Source: Bacillota bacterium
GTDB lineage: Bacteria > Bacillota > Clostridia > Christensenellales > UBA1242
Direction of reading: 5' to 3'
DNA length: 60,368 nucleotides
Assembly (NCBI GenBank): GCA_009784375.1
Contig: WRBV01000006.1
Location: forward strand, 1 to 60,368
Positions 44,314 to 54,221 of this stretch are shown one piece after another. The notes under the pieces are model-generated. The model had not been told where the DNA came from. It worked only from the letters and a program-made list of their open reading frames with translations, and did not search any database. The first letter of the stretch is position 1. Each line of letters opens with the position of its first letter. The translations under genes and the position numbers were made by a program.

Positions 44314-46644
44314 ATGAAACGAAAGATATTTTTGAGCATTACCCTTATATTACTTTTTGGTGTTGTTGCCTTGTTTGGTACATTGGCATTTATCTACAGC
44401 TCGCAAAATCTCTCAGTTGAAAAACTTGAAAACCATAATACTCGCCTTTTAATTTATGACAAGGATTCAAAGCTCATCAAGGATGATATTGACTATCGCG
44501 GGATAAAACTAAAAAATCTGCCGACATATACTCCACTTGCATTTGTTGCGGTCGAGGATAAGAATTTCCAAAAGCATAATGGCGTAAGCTGGGGACGCAT
44601 AGCAAAAGCATCAGTTAAAAATATCCAAGCAGGACGAGCAAAAGAAGGTGCAAGCACAATTTCACAACAATTAATAAAAAACACGCACCTGAGTCATGAA
44701 AAAACCATGCAAAGAAAACTGCGTGAGGCAAGCCTTGCGCACAAGCTTGAAAAGAAATATTCAAAAAATGAGATTCTGGAAATGTATCTTAATGCCATTT
44801 ATTTCGGTAATGGCATTTATGGAATCGAAGGTGCAAGCCGTTATTATTTTGGTAAATCGGCGACAGAGCTGACTGTTCGTGAAAGTGCCGCACTTGCAGG
44901 AATGTTGCGAAGCCCTGCGTATTATTGCCCGATTACAAAACTCGACAACTTCTCGGCACGTGGAGATTTTGTAATGCGATTAATGCGTGAACAGGGACAT
45001 ATTACACGGGACGAGCTTAACTCTGCACGTGAAGAAAATCTATTAATTGTCGCAGAAAAGACCAAACGCGAATTCAATCAATCAAAATCATATAAACAAG
45101 CGGCGAGCATCCAAGCGGCAAAGATTTTAAATTTAAGCAACAGCGACCTTGCAAGCTTTGGATACCGAGTGTTTACGTACTATGACCAATCGGTACAAGA
45201 AACGATTGTAAAAACGGCGAGCGAGTCTGATTATAAAATTAAAAATGCAAGTGACAATCTTGCTGATTGCGTCATTGTGTCCGCGATGCCCCACGGCGAA
45301 GTTAATGGTTTTTTCGCATCCACACCAACTATGATTGGTGCACGTCGTAATTTCGCATCAACCATGAAGCCTTTGGTTGTGTATACACCTGCACTTGAAC
45401 TAGGTGTCGTAAGCCCGTCAACCTATGTCGAGGACGCAGAATTTAATGCAAACGGATTCAATCCAAGGAACTATGATAACAAGCATCGAGGGCTTGTAAC
45501 CGTGCGTGAAAGCGTCATACACAGCCATAACATTCCCGCGGTCAAAGTATTGAATTACACAAGAATAGACCGTGCAGTCAACGTAGCAAAGCGTATGGGG
45601 CTGTTCCGCGATAACGCATGGAATTTTAACCATACCGAAGGACTTGGCATGGCACTTGGTAATACTGCGGATGGGACGACTTTTGATGAACTACTCGCAG
45701 GTTATTGTACACTTGCAAATGGTGGTATTAAAACATCCCCATCACTTGTCAGAAAGATCGAAGACCGCAATGGTCGTGTTGTTTGGACACATCACAAGAG
45801 TAACGTACAAGTAATCGGTGAAGACACAGCCTTCCTTATGACCGATATGTTGGTTGACACAACCAAAGAAGGTACCGCAAAAAAATTAAAGGATTTGCCA
45901 TTTGATGTTGCCGCAAAGACGGGAACGGCTGAACGTGGTGGGAACGCGTCAACCAACACAGATGCCGTGTGCGTTGCCTATACCCCCGACACCACGTTAA
46001 TTGTGTGGTACGGAAACGCAAGTATGAAACCCGAAAATGACCTTGCAAAAGGCACAACAGGTGGAGGCATTACCGCGTTTGTGACACGCGATATTATGAA
46101 GAAAATCCAATCAAATAATGAATCAAAATTTGAAAAGCCAATGTGTGTTGAAAAGTTCGAATTTGATTTGGCGGACGCAAAAGCTGGAAAGATACGATTG
46201 GCAAGTGAACAAACACCAACTGACCAACGTGCTTCGGATTACTTTTCACGACGTTATGCCCCGCGCGAGATTAGTGGAAATTTCTTGAAGCCAACATCCC
46301 CTACACTTGACGGCAAGATTTCGGACACAGGTGTTCCATTATTATGGTTTGATGCACGACCAAGCCAGGTCTATGAAATCTATAAACGTGACGCCAAAGG
46401 CGAAAAACTACAAGAAGTCATCAAAGGTCATACTGGCGAATATTTGTATTTCGACAAATCATCGTCCAAAGGCAACACAAATGAATATTTTGTTGTATCC
46501 AAAATTGTATCTTCATCCGAAGCATTAAAAGACGAGGTCGTCAAGAGCAACACAATAAAATTGGTCACCGATAAAGATGGTAACAAAGATTCAGCCGCAC
46601 TAAACGCCAAAAAGAAGTCAAGCGGCAAGCAATGGTTTTTTTAA
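44314..46644 (+). CDS. Class A penicillin-binding protein (GT51 transglycosylase plus transpeptidase)
   Basis: About 776 residues. An N-terminal membrane anchor (residues 4-26) is followed by a GT51 glycosyltransferase (FVAVEDKNFQKHNGVSW, GASTISQQLIKN, RKLREASLA). The transpeptidase has STMK, SHN and KTGTAERGG. A C-terminal fibronectin-like segment covers about 670-760. It polymerises and cross-links peptidoglycan outside the membrane. The start at 44314 (MKRKIFLS) is chosen because in-frame sequence upstream is a dispersed intergenic repeat. It diverges from miaB and shares a terminator with sigK. Confidence 0.93.
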   Translation: MKRKIFLSITLILLFGVVALFGTLAFIYSSQNLSVEKLENHNTRLLIYDKDSKLIKDDIDYRGIKLKNLPTYTPLAFVAVEDKNFQKHNGVSWGRIAKASVKNIQAGRAKEGASTISQQLIKNTHLSHEKTMQRKLREASLAHKLEKKYSKNEILEMYLNAIYFGNGIYGIEGASRYYFGKSATELTVRESAALAGMLRSPAYYCPITKLDNFSARGDFVMRLMREQGHITRDELNSAREENLLIVAEKTKREFNQSKSYKQAASIQAAKILNLSNSDLASFGYRVFTYYDQSVQETIVKTASESDYKIKNASDNLADCVIVSAMPHGEVNGFFASTPTMIGARRNFASTMKPLVVYTPALELGVVSPSTYVEDAEFNANGFNPRNYDNKHRGLVTVRESVIHSHNIPAVKVLNYTRIDRAVNVAKRMGLFRDNAWNFNHTEGLGMALGNTADGTTFDELLAGYCTLANGGIKTSPSLVRKIEDRNGRVVWTHHKSNVQVIGEDTAFLMTDMLVDTTKEGTAKKLKDLPFDVAAKTGTAERGGNASTNTDAVCVAYTPDTTLIVWYGNASMKPENDLAKGTTGGGITAFVTRDIMKKIQSNNESKFEKPMCVEKFEFDLADAKAGKIRLASEQTPTDQRASDYFSRRYAPREISGNFLKPTSPTLDGKISDTGVPLLWFDARPSQVYEIYKRDAKGEKLQEVIKGHTGEYLYFDKSSSKGNTNEYFVVSKIVSSSEALKDEVVKSNTIKLVTDKDGNKDSAALNAKKKSSGKQWFF

Positions 46645-46647
46645 AAC

Positions 46648-46669
46648 AAAAAGGGTATAACCCTTTTTT
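46648..46669. terminator. Bidirectional terminator between the PBP and sigK genes
   Basis: Stem AAAAAGGG/CCCTTTTT with a TATAA loop and T-runs in both directions. Confidence 0.85.
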
Positions 46670-47378
46670 AATAAAACCCTTTGAACGCCTTGTCGCTCAC
46701 TATTTCGCGGATGACTTCGATTGCGTGTTTTTCGATACGGCTTATGTAACTGCGGCTTATGTTTAATTGTTTTGCGACCTCGCGTTGTGGAAGACTTATA
46801 TTGTTTTCAAGCCCATATCGAAGTGAGATAATTTTGAATTCGCGTTCGCTCAATCTTTCTTTCATCTTGGATACCAATTTCAACATCATTTGGCGATGAG
46901 TCAATTGATCTTTTGGGTCATCCGATTCGTCCGCGATTATGTCGGCAAGGATCAATTCATTACCATCACGGTCGGAACCAAATGATTCATTTAAACTGCC
47001 GACTTGTTGATGTTTTTTTGTAACACGAAGAAACATCAAAATCTCGTTCTCAATACAACGGGCGGCATATGTTGAAATTTGTACACCCTTTTCCAACTTG
47101 AAACTATTGATCGCCTTGATCAACCCAATCGTCCCACATGATATAAGATCATCGGCTTCGGCGGCACCATTATATTTTTTCACGACATGGGCAACAAGAC
47201 GCAGGTTGTGCTTGATTAGAATTTCTTTTGACGCCATGCAATTTTCATTTTGAAAACGGCGGATGTGGTCTTCCTCGTCGGCTTTTGACAATGGTTTTGG
47301 GAAAGATGATTTCTCGGTAACAAGCCCAGAGAAAAATAAAACCTTTGACAAAAAGGTCATAAATGGTTCGAATATCAT
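46668..47378 (-). CDS. sigK: Sporulation sigma factor K
   Basis: A 236-residue sigma-70-family protein. The hydrophobic N-terminus (MTFLSKVLFFSG region) followed by FPKPLS is the pro-sequence of pro-sigma K, removed by SpoIVFB. Region 2 shows NLRLVAHVVKKY, DDLISCGTIGLIKAI and TYAARCIENEIL; region 4 ends QREVAKQLNISRSYISRIEK. The gene is continuous, with no skin-type insertion. It directs late mother-cell transcription. The Prodigal-like start at 47378 has TATACA 6 nt upstream, possibly a sigma E-type -10 element. Confidence 0.93.
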   Translation of the reverse strand: MIFEPFMTFLSKVLFFSGLVTEKSSFPKPLSKADEEDHIRRFQNENCMASKEILIKHNLRLVAHVVKKYNGAAEADDLISCGTIGLIKAINSFKLEKGVQISTYAARCIENEILMFLRVTKKHQQVGSLNESFGSDRDGNELILADIIADESDDPKDQLTHRQMMLKLVSKMKERLSEREFKIISLRYGLENNISLPQREVAKQLNISRSYISRIEKHAIEVIREIVSDKAFKGFY

Positions 47379-47433
47379 GTTCTATGTATATGTATAGATT
47401 TGTCGAAAGTTGTCGGAAATTGGATAAAATTAA

Positions 47434-47605
47434 CATGTCATCCTGAGTGACCGAGTTTACGAGGGAGTCGAAGGATCTAGCGACCAACGGGAGCGTTAAA
47501 AACAAACTATTACTATTGGAATTACTCTTTTACGCATCGCCCACTCGCTTTGCTCGGGGCTCGCTAGATCCTTCGACTCCACTTCGTTCCGCTCAGGATG
47601 ACATG
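47434..47605. repeat. MITE-like palindromic element, full copy
   Basis: A 172-bp element with perfect 14-bp terminal inverted repeats CATGTCATCCTGAG (47434-47447) and CTCAGGATGACATG (47592-47605). Nested inside is a perfect 19-bp inverted repeat at 47465-47483 and 47561-47579 with core GAAGGATCTAGC. It fills most of the 284-bp gap between sigK and spoIVA. It has no open frame and resembles the other dispersed half-copies in the window. Confidence 0.85.
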
Positions 47606-47621
47606 CACAGTATGACACAAA

Positions 47622-47647
47622 AAAAGCAAGTCATATGACTTGCTTTT
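47622..47647. terminator. Terminator of spoIVA
   Basis: A 26-bp perfect palindrome with arms AAAAGCAAGTCAT/ATGACTTGCTTTT, 15 bp after the spoIVA stop codon. Confidence 0.85.
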
Positions 47648-47662
47648 AGTTTTGTTAATTGA

Positions 47663-49135
47663 TTATAGCAATACAAGTACCCCGGCCCGCCCTGTATTAA
47701 CCAATTTGGTTATTGTGCGCTTCATCTTAATCTTGGTTGCAGACTTCATTGCGGTTGCCTTTGATGCTATGCCTTCGCGGACGATGCTTTCAAGACTTTT
47801 ACCAAAGATTGGAACTTGCCACAATGCATCACGGTTCTGTTCGAATTCTGCACGCATTAATTTCAACATTTCTTCACTTTGTTCACGAGTGCCGATTGTT
47901 GGTAACACATCTGTATGTACGTCAACGCGGACAAGATGTAACGATGGTGCAGTTGCACGAAGCTTAAGTCCAAAGCTGCGACCGCTTCTGTGAAGTTCTG
48001 GTTGATGTAACACGAAATCGGCGAATGTTGGTTGCATAATGCCGTAACCTGTCTGAGTTGCCTCATTCAACGCCTCGCGAATTTTGTCGTGTTCGCGCAT
48101 TACGTTACCGCTGTGACGAAGGAAGGCAACAAGATGTGCGTCACTTGCGATGTTTGCACCGCTCATACTTGAAAGAACACGTGTATACAAGTCAGGTTGT
48201 GGAACTATGTTGAACGATACAATACCTGTTGCAACATCGATGTGCGTTGTTTCCAGTCTTACAAAGAATTGGCTCTTTTCAAAGACGCGTTCTGGCTTAT
48301 TGTCGCTTAATTTCTTTATTGATGCTGTATATTTTTTAAGTGCTTCGACCGCTTCGTTAATAATCTCGTGACTTGTGTCAAGTACGGTTAACCACTTTGG
48401 CATGTTGACTTTGAATCCATTAACACCAAATTCAGCAAGAAGTGACGTAAACACGTTTGAAATGTCATCACTTGACAACTTTGCAACATCCAATGCAAGT
48501 GTTGTGACCGAATGTTTTTTTGTAATAGATGTAACCAATGTTTGTGCTGGTTCCGCATTTGGTTGTTTTGAATTCACGACGATAATAAATGGTTTGCCAA
48601 GTTTTTTTAATTGATTAATAACACGCTCTTCGGCTTCGACATAGTTTTCTCTTGCAATATTCGCAATTGTTCCATCCGTGGTCATCACAACCGCAATCGT
48701 GCTGTGGTCTTTTATAACCTTTTTTGTTCCCATGTCTGCCGCTTTTTCAAATGGCATTTCGGTTTCACTCCACGGGGTCTTCACAAGACGCGGACGCCCA
48801 TCGACAATATGCCCACTTGCACCCTCGACAATGTATCCAACACAATCAATCATGCGAACACGCATTTCGGCACTTCCCATTTGGATTTGCACCGCGCGTG
48901 ACGGCACAAACTTTGGCTGGGTCGTCATAATTGCCGCCCCATCACCCGATTGTGGTAATTCATCAACCACGCGTGATCGTTCGTTCTCGTCATCAATGCG
49001 TGGAACAATTGTCGATTGCATAAACCGCGATATAAAGGTTGATTTACCTGTCCGCACGGGTCCGACCACCCCGATGTGGATTTCTCCATTAGTCCTCGTC
49101 GCGATGTCCGAGAACAGTTTTTGTGTGTTAGCCAT
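47663..49135 (-). CDS. spoIVA: Stage IV sporulation protein A
   Basis: A 490-residue ATPase that polymerises on the forespore surface and is the base of the spore coat. The N-terminal P-loop is GPVRTGKST, followed by the family region RIDDENERSRVVDELPQSG and GDGAAIMTTQPKF. GGGAGGC precedes the ATG. Its presence with spoIIA, sigK and yqfCD implies a working endospore programme. Confidence 0.97.
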   Translation of the reverse strand: MANTQKLFSDIATRTNGEIHIGVVGPVRTGKSTFISRFMQSTIVPRIDDENERSRVVDELPQSGDGAAIMTTQPKFVPSRAVQIQMGSAEMRVRMIDCVGYIVEGASGHIVDGRPRLVKTPWSETEMPFEKAADMGTKKVIKDHSTIAVVMTTDGTIANIARENYVEAEERVINQLKKLGKPFIIVVNSKQPNAEPAQTLVTSITKKHSVTTLALDVAKLSSDDISNVFTSLLAEFGVNGFKVNMPKWLTVLDTSHEIINEAVEALKKYTASIKKLSDNKPERVFEKSQFFVRLETTHIDVATGIVSFNIVPQPDLYTRVLSSMSGANIASDAHLVAFLRHSGNVMREHDKIREALNEATQTGYGIMQPTFADFVLHQPELHRSGRSFGLKLRATAPSLHLVRVDVHTDVLPTIGTREQSEEMLKLMRAEFEQNRDALWQVPIFGKSLESIVREGIASKATAMKSATKIKMKRTITKLVNTGRAGVLVLL

Positions 49136-49192
49136 ATTGCCTCCCTTTTGCCTAATGTTTATTAAAAGGGATTACGAAATATGACGAAAAAT

Positions 49193-49882
49193 TTAATTCG
49201 TAACTTGTGACTCCTCTTCCTCAATCCAAGCTTGCTTTTTCTTTTCGAATTTTTTCTTTTTAAGGCTCTTTAGAATACTTGCACGGCTCTCTACACCAAT
49301 AAGGAGTCTATAGATATTTTTCCTGTGTGTAATACAGACAAGAATATAAAAGCTGAACAACAGTAACGTGATTGTAAGCGACGAGCCTTGGGTTATTGAT
49401 TGATAAACCACCATTGTGGTAACAAATATGAAACTTGAAACTGCGCCGTATTCCCATATCATTGCATAACCTACTGCCGCTGCGAACACGATTAATGCAA
49501 GGATTGGATTTGCGACAAGGAATACCCCGACAATCGTTGCAACACCCTTTCCGCCCTTGAATTTAAACAAGACAGGAAAACAATGACCAAAAACGGCGGC
49601 AAGTCCCATAGAATACAATGCAATATAACCATCAGTAGTACCAACACCGTAAACCAAATATCCAACGAGTGCTGGGACAAGACCTTTTATAACATCAAGT
49701 GTAAGAATCATTATTCCCCACTTTGTGCCAAATTGGCGTAACATATTTGTGGCACCCGCATTACCACTTCCCATTTTACGGATGTCTGTTTTACGAAATT
49801 TGCGTGATAATATTACCGAAAAATTTATATTTCCGATAAAATATGCACCCGTACAAAATAATATAAGCCAGATAAGATCCAT
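49193..49882 (-). CDS. plsY: Glycerol-3-phosphate acyltransferase PlsY
   Basis: A 229-residue polytopic membrane protein that acylates glycerol 3-phosphate from acyl phosphate. Motifs GSGNAGATNMLR, GHCFPVLFKFKGGKGVAT and the N-terminal YFIGNINFSVILS are intact. The C-terminal Lys/Glu-rich cytosolic tail (about 30 residues) is longer than usual. AAAGGAA lies before the ATG. Confidence 0.95.
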   Translation of the reverse strand: MDLIWLILFCTGAYFIGNINFSVILSRKFRKTDIRKMGSGNAGATNMLRQFGTKWGIMILTLDVIKGLVPALVGYLVYGVGTTDGYIALYSMGLAAVFGHCFPVLFKFKGGKGVATIVGVFLVANPILALIVFAAAVGYAMIWEYGAVSSFIFVTTMVVYQSITQGSSLTITLLLFSFYILVCITHRKNIYRLLIGVESRASILKSLKKKKFEKKKQAWIEEEESQVTN

Positions 49883-49911
49883 TAGGGTTTCCTTTTTTGG
49901 ATGAATTTATT

Positions 49912-49952
49912 GCGGCTTCGCCTAGAGATTCTTCGCTCTGCTCAGAATGCTA
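49912..49952. repeat. Dispersed repeat, half copy between der and plsY
   Basis: GCGGCTTCGCCTAGAGATTC and CTCTGCTCAGAATGCT resemble the right end of the 7370-7572 element. Confidence 0.6.
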
Positions 49953-49985
49953 GTAGGTACCGCTTTGCTACAAAAGTTCAAATTA

Positions 49986-51311
49986 TCACTTTTCGTCACG
50001 GTCACGCAGCAAGAATCGTATTGGTGTTCCAGTAAGGTCGATACTTTTCCTAAGATTGTTCTCAAGATATCGCAAATACGAAGATTTTACAAGAGTTTTG
50101 TCATTAATAAACAGCGCAAACGTCGGAGGCTCGACCCCAACTTGGGTTGAATACAAGAACTTTGGTCGCTTGCCCGCATGCATTGGCGGTGGAGTTGTTG
50201 CAACAAACCCACTTATCAATGTGTTTAATTGTCCCGTGCTTATACGTGTTTGGGCACGTTCCAATACGAACTCGACCGCTTTCATAATTTCGCCAATTCG
50301 CTGTCCAGTAAGTGCCGAGATAAAAATAGATTTATAATACATCATAAACGCAAGATCAATATTTAACTTTTTCTTAAATGCATTCATTGTATGGGTGTCT
50401 TTTTCAATCAAGTCCCACTTGTTAATACAAAGTACACTTGGTTTACCTTGCTCATCGGCGTAGCCCAATAACCGCACGTCTTGCTCGGTCAAGCCCTCGC
50501 TCGCGTCTACCACTAAAACCACAATGTCGCTGTTACGAATAGATGCAAGTGCGCGAATGACGCTGTAATGTTCGATTGTTTGAACTTCGATACTTCGTTT
50601 ACGACGAATTCCCGCGGTGTCGGTAAGTATATAATCACGACCTTCGAACCGTAATGTGGAATCCACCGTATCGCGTGTGGTTCCCGCGATTTCGCTTACC
50701 ATTACGCGTTTTTCGCCAAGAAGTTTATTGATTATACTTGACTTGCCTGCGTTAGGTTTTCCAACAATCGCAATACGTGGAGTTCGTTGTTCATCTTCTC
50801 CGTCTTTTGGTTCCATGCCAGTCAACGGATTAAACACCGCATCCAACAGATCACCAAGTCCAAGTTTTTGGGTACAGCTTATACCAATGGGGGTCCCAAT
50901 CTTTAACTTATAAAAATCATACAAGACATTGTCACGCTTTTCATTATTATCCAGCTTATTTACGGCAAGTATCACAGGCTTTTTAGTTTTTCGCAACAAT
51001 GTGGCAATCTCATGATCGTTTGCGGTAACGCCCGCCTTTCCGTCCACCAAGAAAATAATCGCGTCCGCCAAATCAATTGCAATGTCTACCTGTTCACGGA
51101 TATGAACATTAAACGCATTTTTATCATCAAAATCAATACCACCTGTATCGACAAGGTTAAATTTAACATTACGCCATTCTGCCGTTTCGATAATCCTATC
51201 CCGTGTTACCCCCGCCTCGTCATCGACGATGCTTACACGCTTTCCAACAAGCGTATTAAAAAGAAGGGACTTGCCCACATTCGGTCTTCCAACAATTGCA
51301 ATAAGTTTCAT
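49986..51311 (-). CDS. der: Ribosome biogenesis GTPase Der
   Basis: A 441-residue protein with two tandem GTPase domains (GRPNVGKSLLFN at about 7 and GKPNAGKSSIIN near 185) and a C-terminal KH-like domain. Needed for 50S subunit assembly. TATCAT ends 6 nt before the ATG. It is upstream of plsY on the same strand, with a repeat in between. Confidence 0.96.
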   Translation of the reverse strand: MKLIAIVGRPNVGKSLLFNTLVGKRVSIVDDEAGVTRDRIIETAEWRNVKFNLVDTGGIDFDDKNAFNVHIREQVDIAIDLADAIIFLVDGKAGVTANDHEIATLLRKTKKPVILAVNKLDNNEKRDNVLYDFYKLKIGTPIGISCTQKLGLGDLLDAVFNPLTGMEPKDGEDEQRTPRIAIVGKPNAGKSSIINKLLGEKRVMVSEIAGTTRDTVDSTLRFEGRDYILTDTAGIRRKRSIEVQTIEHYSVIRALASIRNSDIVVLVVDASEGLTEQDVRLLGYADEQGKPSVLCINKWDLIEKDTHTMNAFKKKLNIDLAFMMYYKSIFISALTGQRIGEIMKAVEFVLERAQTRISTGQLNTLISGFVATTPPPMHAGKRPKFLYSTQVGVEPPTFALFINDKTLVKSSYLRYLENNLRKSIDLTGTPIRFLLRDRDEK

Positions 51312-51317
51312 AGAGGT

Positions 51318-51346
51318 ATGATAACATGAAATTATGACGGTGAATA
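51318..51346 (-). promoter_or_regulatory. Putative leaderless promoter of der
   Basis: On the minus strand, weak TATTCA (51346-51341), 17 nt, TATCAT (51323-51318), then 6 nt to the ATG. Confidence 0.35.
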
Positions 51347-51350
51347 GTAA

Positions 51351-51629
51351 TTAAATACCTTTTACAATATCATCTCCATAAGCCAACTGAAGCTCCCTTC
51401 TGTTTTGAAAAAATCTTTCTCTTGCTTCTTGGAATTCTTTTAAATATTTGTCGAACAAGTCTTGACTTCCGTTGATTGTCAATGGAATAATATTTTTTTC
51501 GTCATCACACCAGACTCTGCAGACTGACTTCAATTTCTTTTGTGCCTCTATCATTTGTTTTCGTGCATCCAAGAAAAAATTTTTCTCATTGTCTTCCAAT
51601 TTTTTGAATGGTATCGTGCTTTTTTTCAT
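51351..51629 (-). CDS. Hypothetical protein, 92 residues
   Basis: I do not recognise this small charged protein. It is mostly helical, with two cysteines close together (VCRVWCDDE near residues 37-43) that could form a disulfide or metal pair. No membrane segment. It has a clear leaderless-type promoter, which supports it as a real gene. It ends 40 bp upstream of der on the same strand. Confidence 0.6.
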   Translation of the reverse strand: MKKSTIPFKKLEDNEKNFFLDARKQMIEAQKKLKSVCRVWCDDEKNIIPLTINGSQDLFDKYLKEFQEARERFFQNRRELQLAYGDDIVKGI

Positions 51630-51635
51630 TACTTG

Positions 51636-51664
51636 ATGATAACATTTTTAATATGTCTTGTAAA
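51636..51664 (-). promoter_or_regulatory. Leaderless promoter of the 92-residue gene
   Basis: On the minus strand, TTTACA (51664-51659), 17 nt, TATCAT (51641-51636), then 6 nt to the ATG at 51629. Confidence 0.6.
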
Positions 51665-51670
51665 TAATTA

Positions 51671-51694
51671 AAACGAGCCGTGATGGCTCGCTTT
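51671..51694 (-). terminator. Terminator of the secD-secF operon
   Basis: Stem CGAGCC/GGCTCG with a 5-nt loop, flanked by A- and T-rich runs, 8 bp after the secF stop codon. Confidence 0.85.
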
Positions 51695-51701
51695 AAGTTG
51701 T

Positions 51702-52682
51702 TTATGTAGTTGCAGTTGCCTTTTTACGTTTTCGTACAGCAATACGTGCACGTTCAAATCGGAGATAAAGCGATGTTGTGACGAAAATTGTCGAGAAGGT
51801 TCCCGCAATCAAACCGAACAAAATTGGAATTGCAAATTCACGAATAAGCGGTACACCAAAGATTACAAGGATAAATATCGGTACAAGTGTTGTAATGGTT
51901 GTGTTCATTGTACGTTGGAATGTTTCTTTCACACCGCGGTCAATCATCGTTTCTACACCCTCATTTTTATCGTTGTTCTTTTCAATACCACGAATTCGGT
52001 CAAACAAGATAAGTGTGTTATTAACCGAGTACGCAATCACAGTAATCAATGCGGCAATAAACGCGGCATTAATTTGAATACGGAATATTGCAACCAATGC
52101 CATCATAACAAGAACATCGTGGATAAGACCAATAAGTGCGGCAACACCACTTGTGAACTTGAATCGGAATAACATATAAACCAAAATTCCAAGCAAGGCT
52201 GCGGCAACCGCGATAAATGTACGTGTAATATGATCTTGGGATGCAGATGCCGATATCATACCAACTTCCTCGGCTCCTGTTACATTTTCGATTGCTTCGA
52301 TACGCTCGATAATGAGTGCCGAAACCTCGTCCATGTCGGCATTACGAAGGTCTTGGAACTGGACAACTATGGATAATCCTGTTGTGTCGCTGTCCTCTTG
52401 CCAAATTCTGAATGTACCACCGTGTACATTGTTATCATTCATTACCGAATTAATCTGACCGCGGATTGCAGAATAGTTCTCGGAAGTTATACCATTTACA
52501 CGAATTGTTCGACCACCAGTAAAGTCAAGCCCAAGGTTAAAGTTAATTGTAAGTACGATAATAAGACCAACAACAATAAGGACAAGAGGGGCGATGGCAT
52601 ACCATTTCCCTTTTCGCGCGATTTTGAAATTCGGATCGCGGAATTTTTCCATTAGACTTTTCTTTTCGGTCACTTGCGGCAT
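51702..52682 (-). CDS. secF: Protein translocase subunit SecF
   Basis: A 326-residue inner-membrane subunit with six helices. The signature LGLDFTGGRTI near the N-terminus and the C-terminal IYSVNN-like AYSVNNTLILFDRIRG are typical. Together with SecD it uses the proton motive force to assist late steps of Sec export. It follows secD by 16 bp. Confidence 0.96.
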   Translation of the reverse strand: MPQVTEKKSLMEKFRDPNFKIARKGKWYAIAPLVLIVVGLIIVLTINFNLGLDFTGGRTIRVNGITSENYSAIRGQINSVMNDNNVHGGTFRIWQEDSDTTGLSIVVQFQDLRNADMDEVSALIIERIEAIENVTGAEEVGMISASASQDHITRTFIAVAAALLGILVYMLFRFKFTSGVAALIGLIHDVLVMMALVAIFRIQINAAFIAALITVIAYSVNNTLILFDRIRGIEKNNDKNEGVETMIDRGVKETFQRTMNTTITTLVPIFILVIFGVPLIREFAIPILFGLIAGTFSTIFVTTSLYLRFERARIAVRKRKKATATT

Positions 52683-52698
52683 TCTCCTTATAAGTGTC

Positions 52699-54081
52699 TT
52701 ATATACCTTTTAACTTTCGGTCTTTTTTAACTTGGATAGTTGGTGTTTCAGTTTCGGTGAGATTTGTTTTCTGCTTCAATCGAAGATGCTTTGGATTATT
52801 TGGATTTATGTACAAGTACAACTTTGCAAATTGGCGAAGAACGAACAAGCTACAGAACATAGAAATCACAACACCAAGTAACAATGTAATTGCGAAACCT
52901 TGAATTGGTCCAGTCCCAAGGAAGTACAAGATTACTGCTGCGATAATTGTTGTTATGTTTGCGTCGAATATTGTCCAGAAAGATTTTTTGAAACCGCTCT
53001 CGACTGCGACGGACATTTTTTTACCAAGCCTGAATTCGTCCTTTATCCGCTCGAATATAATTATATTCGCATCCACCGCCATCGCCATGGCAAGTATTAT
53101 CCCAGCAATACCTGGAAGTGTAAGTTGAACCATACTTGTCACACCAAGTGCAAGCAAGAATAGTATCGAGAACACAAGCATAGATAGGTTAGATAACAAT
53201 CCAGCATGCCCATAAAGCAAGAACATAAAGATAAATATAAACGCAAGACCGACAATGAATGCAATAATACCCGCGGTTAGTGCACCTTGACCAAGTGTTG
53301 GTGGAATTGTACCCGATTCACTTATTGTAAGGCGAAGTTCAAAAAGTCCACTTTCGATTTGTGTTCGCAAATTCTCGGCATCATTACGTGTCCATGGACG
53401 ACCATCTGCACCACGTCCACCCGAAATTAATGCAGTATTATCCATACCAACGTTTGGATCGTTTACCGAAGGGGCAGAAATTTCTCGCCCGTTTGCCATG
53501 ATAAACATTTGGTTATGTTGGTTCGCAGGGTCATTCATTACTTGGCTGACCGCGTTTCGGAATGCTATACCACCTTCGTTTGTAAAGTTAACACGAACAC
53601 CCCATTCAAATGTTGGAGATTGGTGGATACTTACGCCTGAAATATGTCTTCCTGTAATAAACGGCTCGCCATCACGTGACGCACGGAATTCAAGCTCGGC
53701 AGGTTCACCAATAACTTGTAAAAGGTCTGATGCGTCTTGAAGACCTGGTACCTCTACACGAATTTGGCTATCCCCTTGTCTTACGACCGATGCTTCAACA
53801 AATCCACGTGAATTAAGAGAGTTCTCGAGTCGGCGTACAGTAGCATTCATTTGTTGAGCCCAACTGCCTGTTGCCCCTGATTCTTCGTTTTCTTCTGCGT
53901 CGAATATTGCAAGAACACCACCACGCAAATCAATACCAAGCCGAGTTTCTATTGCACCAATAGAACCGACCCATCTTGTTTCTGTGAATGGGATACGAAA
54001 ACTTACAAATGTCAAAGTAATGCCGAGCGCTACCAGCACACAAATAACACAAAATTTTACAATGGCTTTATTCTTTGTCAT
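52699..54081 (-). CDS. secD: Protein translocase subunit SecD
   Basis: About 460 residues. The N-terminal helix is followed by GIDLRGGVLAIF, a periplasmic-type domain, and the C-terminal helices AMAMAVDANIIIFERIKDE. The start at 54081 has AGGAC upstream. Separate secD and secF genes occur in many Clostridia, whereas Bacillus has a fused secDF. The many exported surface proteins here are possible substrates. Confidence 0.96.
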   Translation of the reverse strand: MTKNKAIVKFCVICVLVALGITLTFVSFRIPFTETRWVGSIGAIETRLGIDLRGGVLAIFDAEENEESGATGSWAQQMNATVRRLENSLNSRGFVEASVVRQGDSQIRVEVPGLQDASDLLQVIGEPAELEFRASRDGEPFITGRHISGVSIHQSPTFEWGVRVNFTNEGGIAFRNAVSQVMNDPANQHNQMFIMANGREISAPSVNDPNVGMDNTALISGGRGADGRPWTRNDAENLRTQIESGLFELRLTISESGTIPPTLGQGALTAGIIAFIVGLAFIFIFMFLLYGHAGLLSNLSMLVFSILFLLALGVTSMVQLTLPGIAGIILAMAMAVDANIIIFERIKDEFRLGKKMSVAVESGFKKSFWTIFDANITTIIAAVILYFLGTGPIQGFAITLLLGVVISMFCSLFVLRQFAKLYLYINPNNPKHLRLKQKTNLTETETPTIQVKKDRKLKGI

Positions 54082-54099
54082 AATTTGTCCTATCTTAAT

Positions 54100-54128
54100 A
54101 TAATACCCCACTTCCATGCAACCGTCAA
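54100..54128 (-). promoter_or_regulatory. Promoter of secD-secF
   Basis: On the minus strand, TTGACG (54128-54123), 17 nt, TATTAT (54105-54100), with an 18-nt leader containing AGGAC. Confidence 0.7.
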
Positions 54129-54221
54129 GGGAATATTATAAAGTATTGACAAAAAACTGACAGCTTATATAGCAAGTTTGAAGTAAATTCAAAATTTAAA
54201 AACCATCTCCATCAACCGAGT

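Noticed and set aside
46668..47378. sigK interrupted by a skin-type element
   Set aside because: The frame is continuous from the pro-sequence to region 4, so no excision is needed.
54082..54221. Lysine riboswitch near dapA/asd
   Set aside because: The regions upstream of dapA and asd are too short and lack the required stems.
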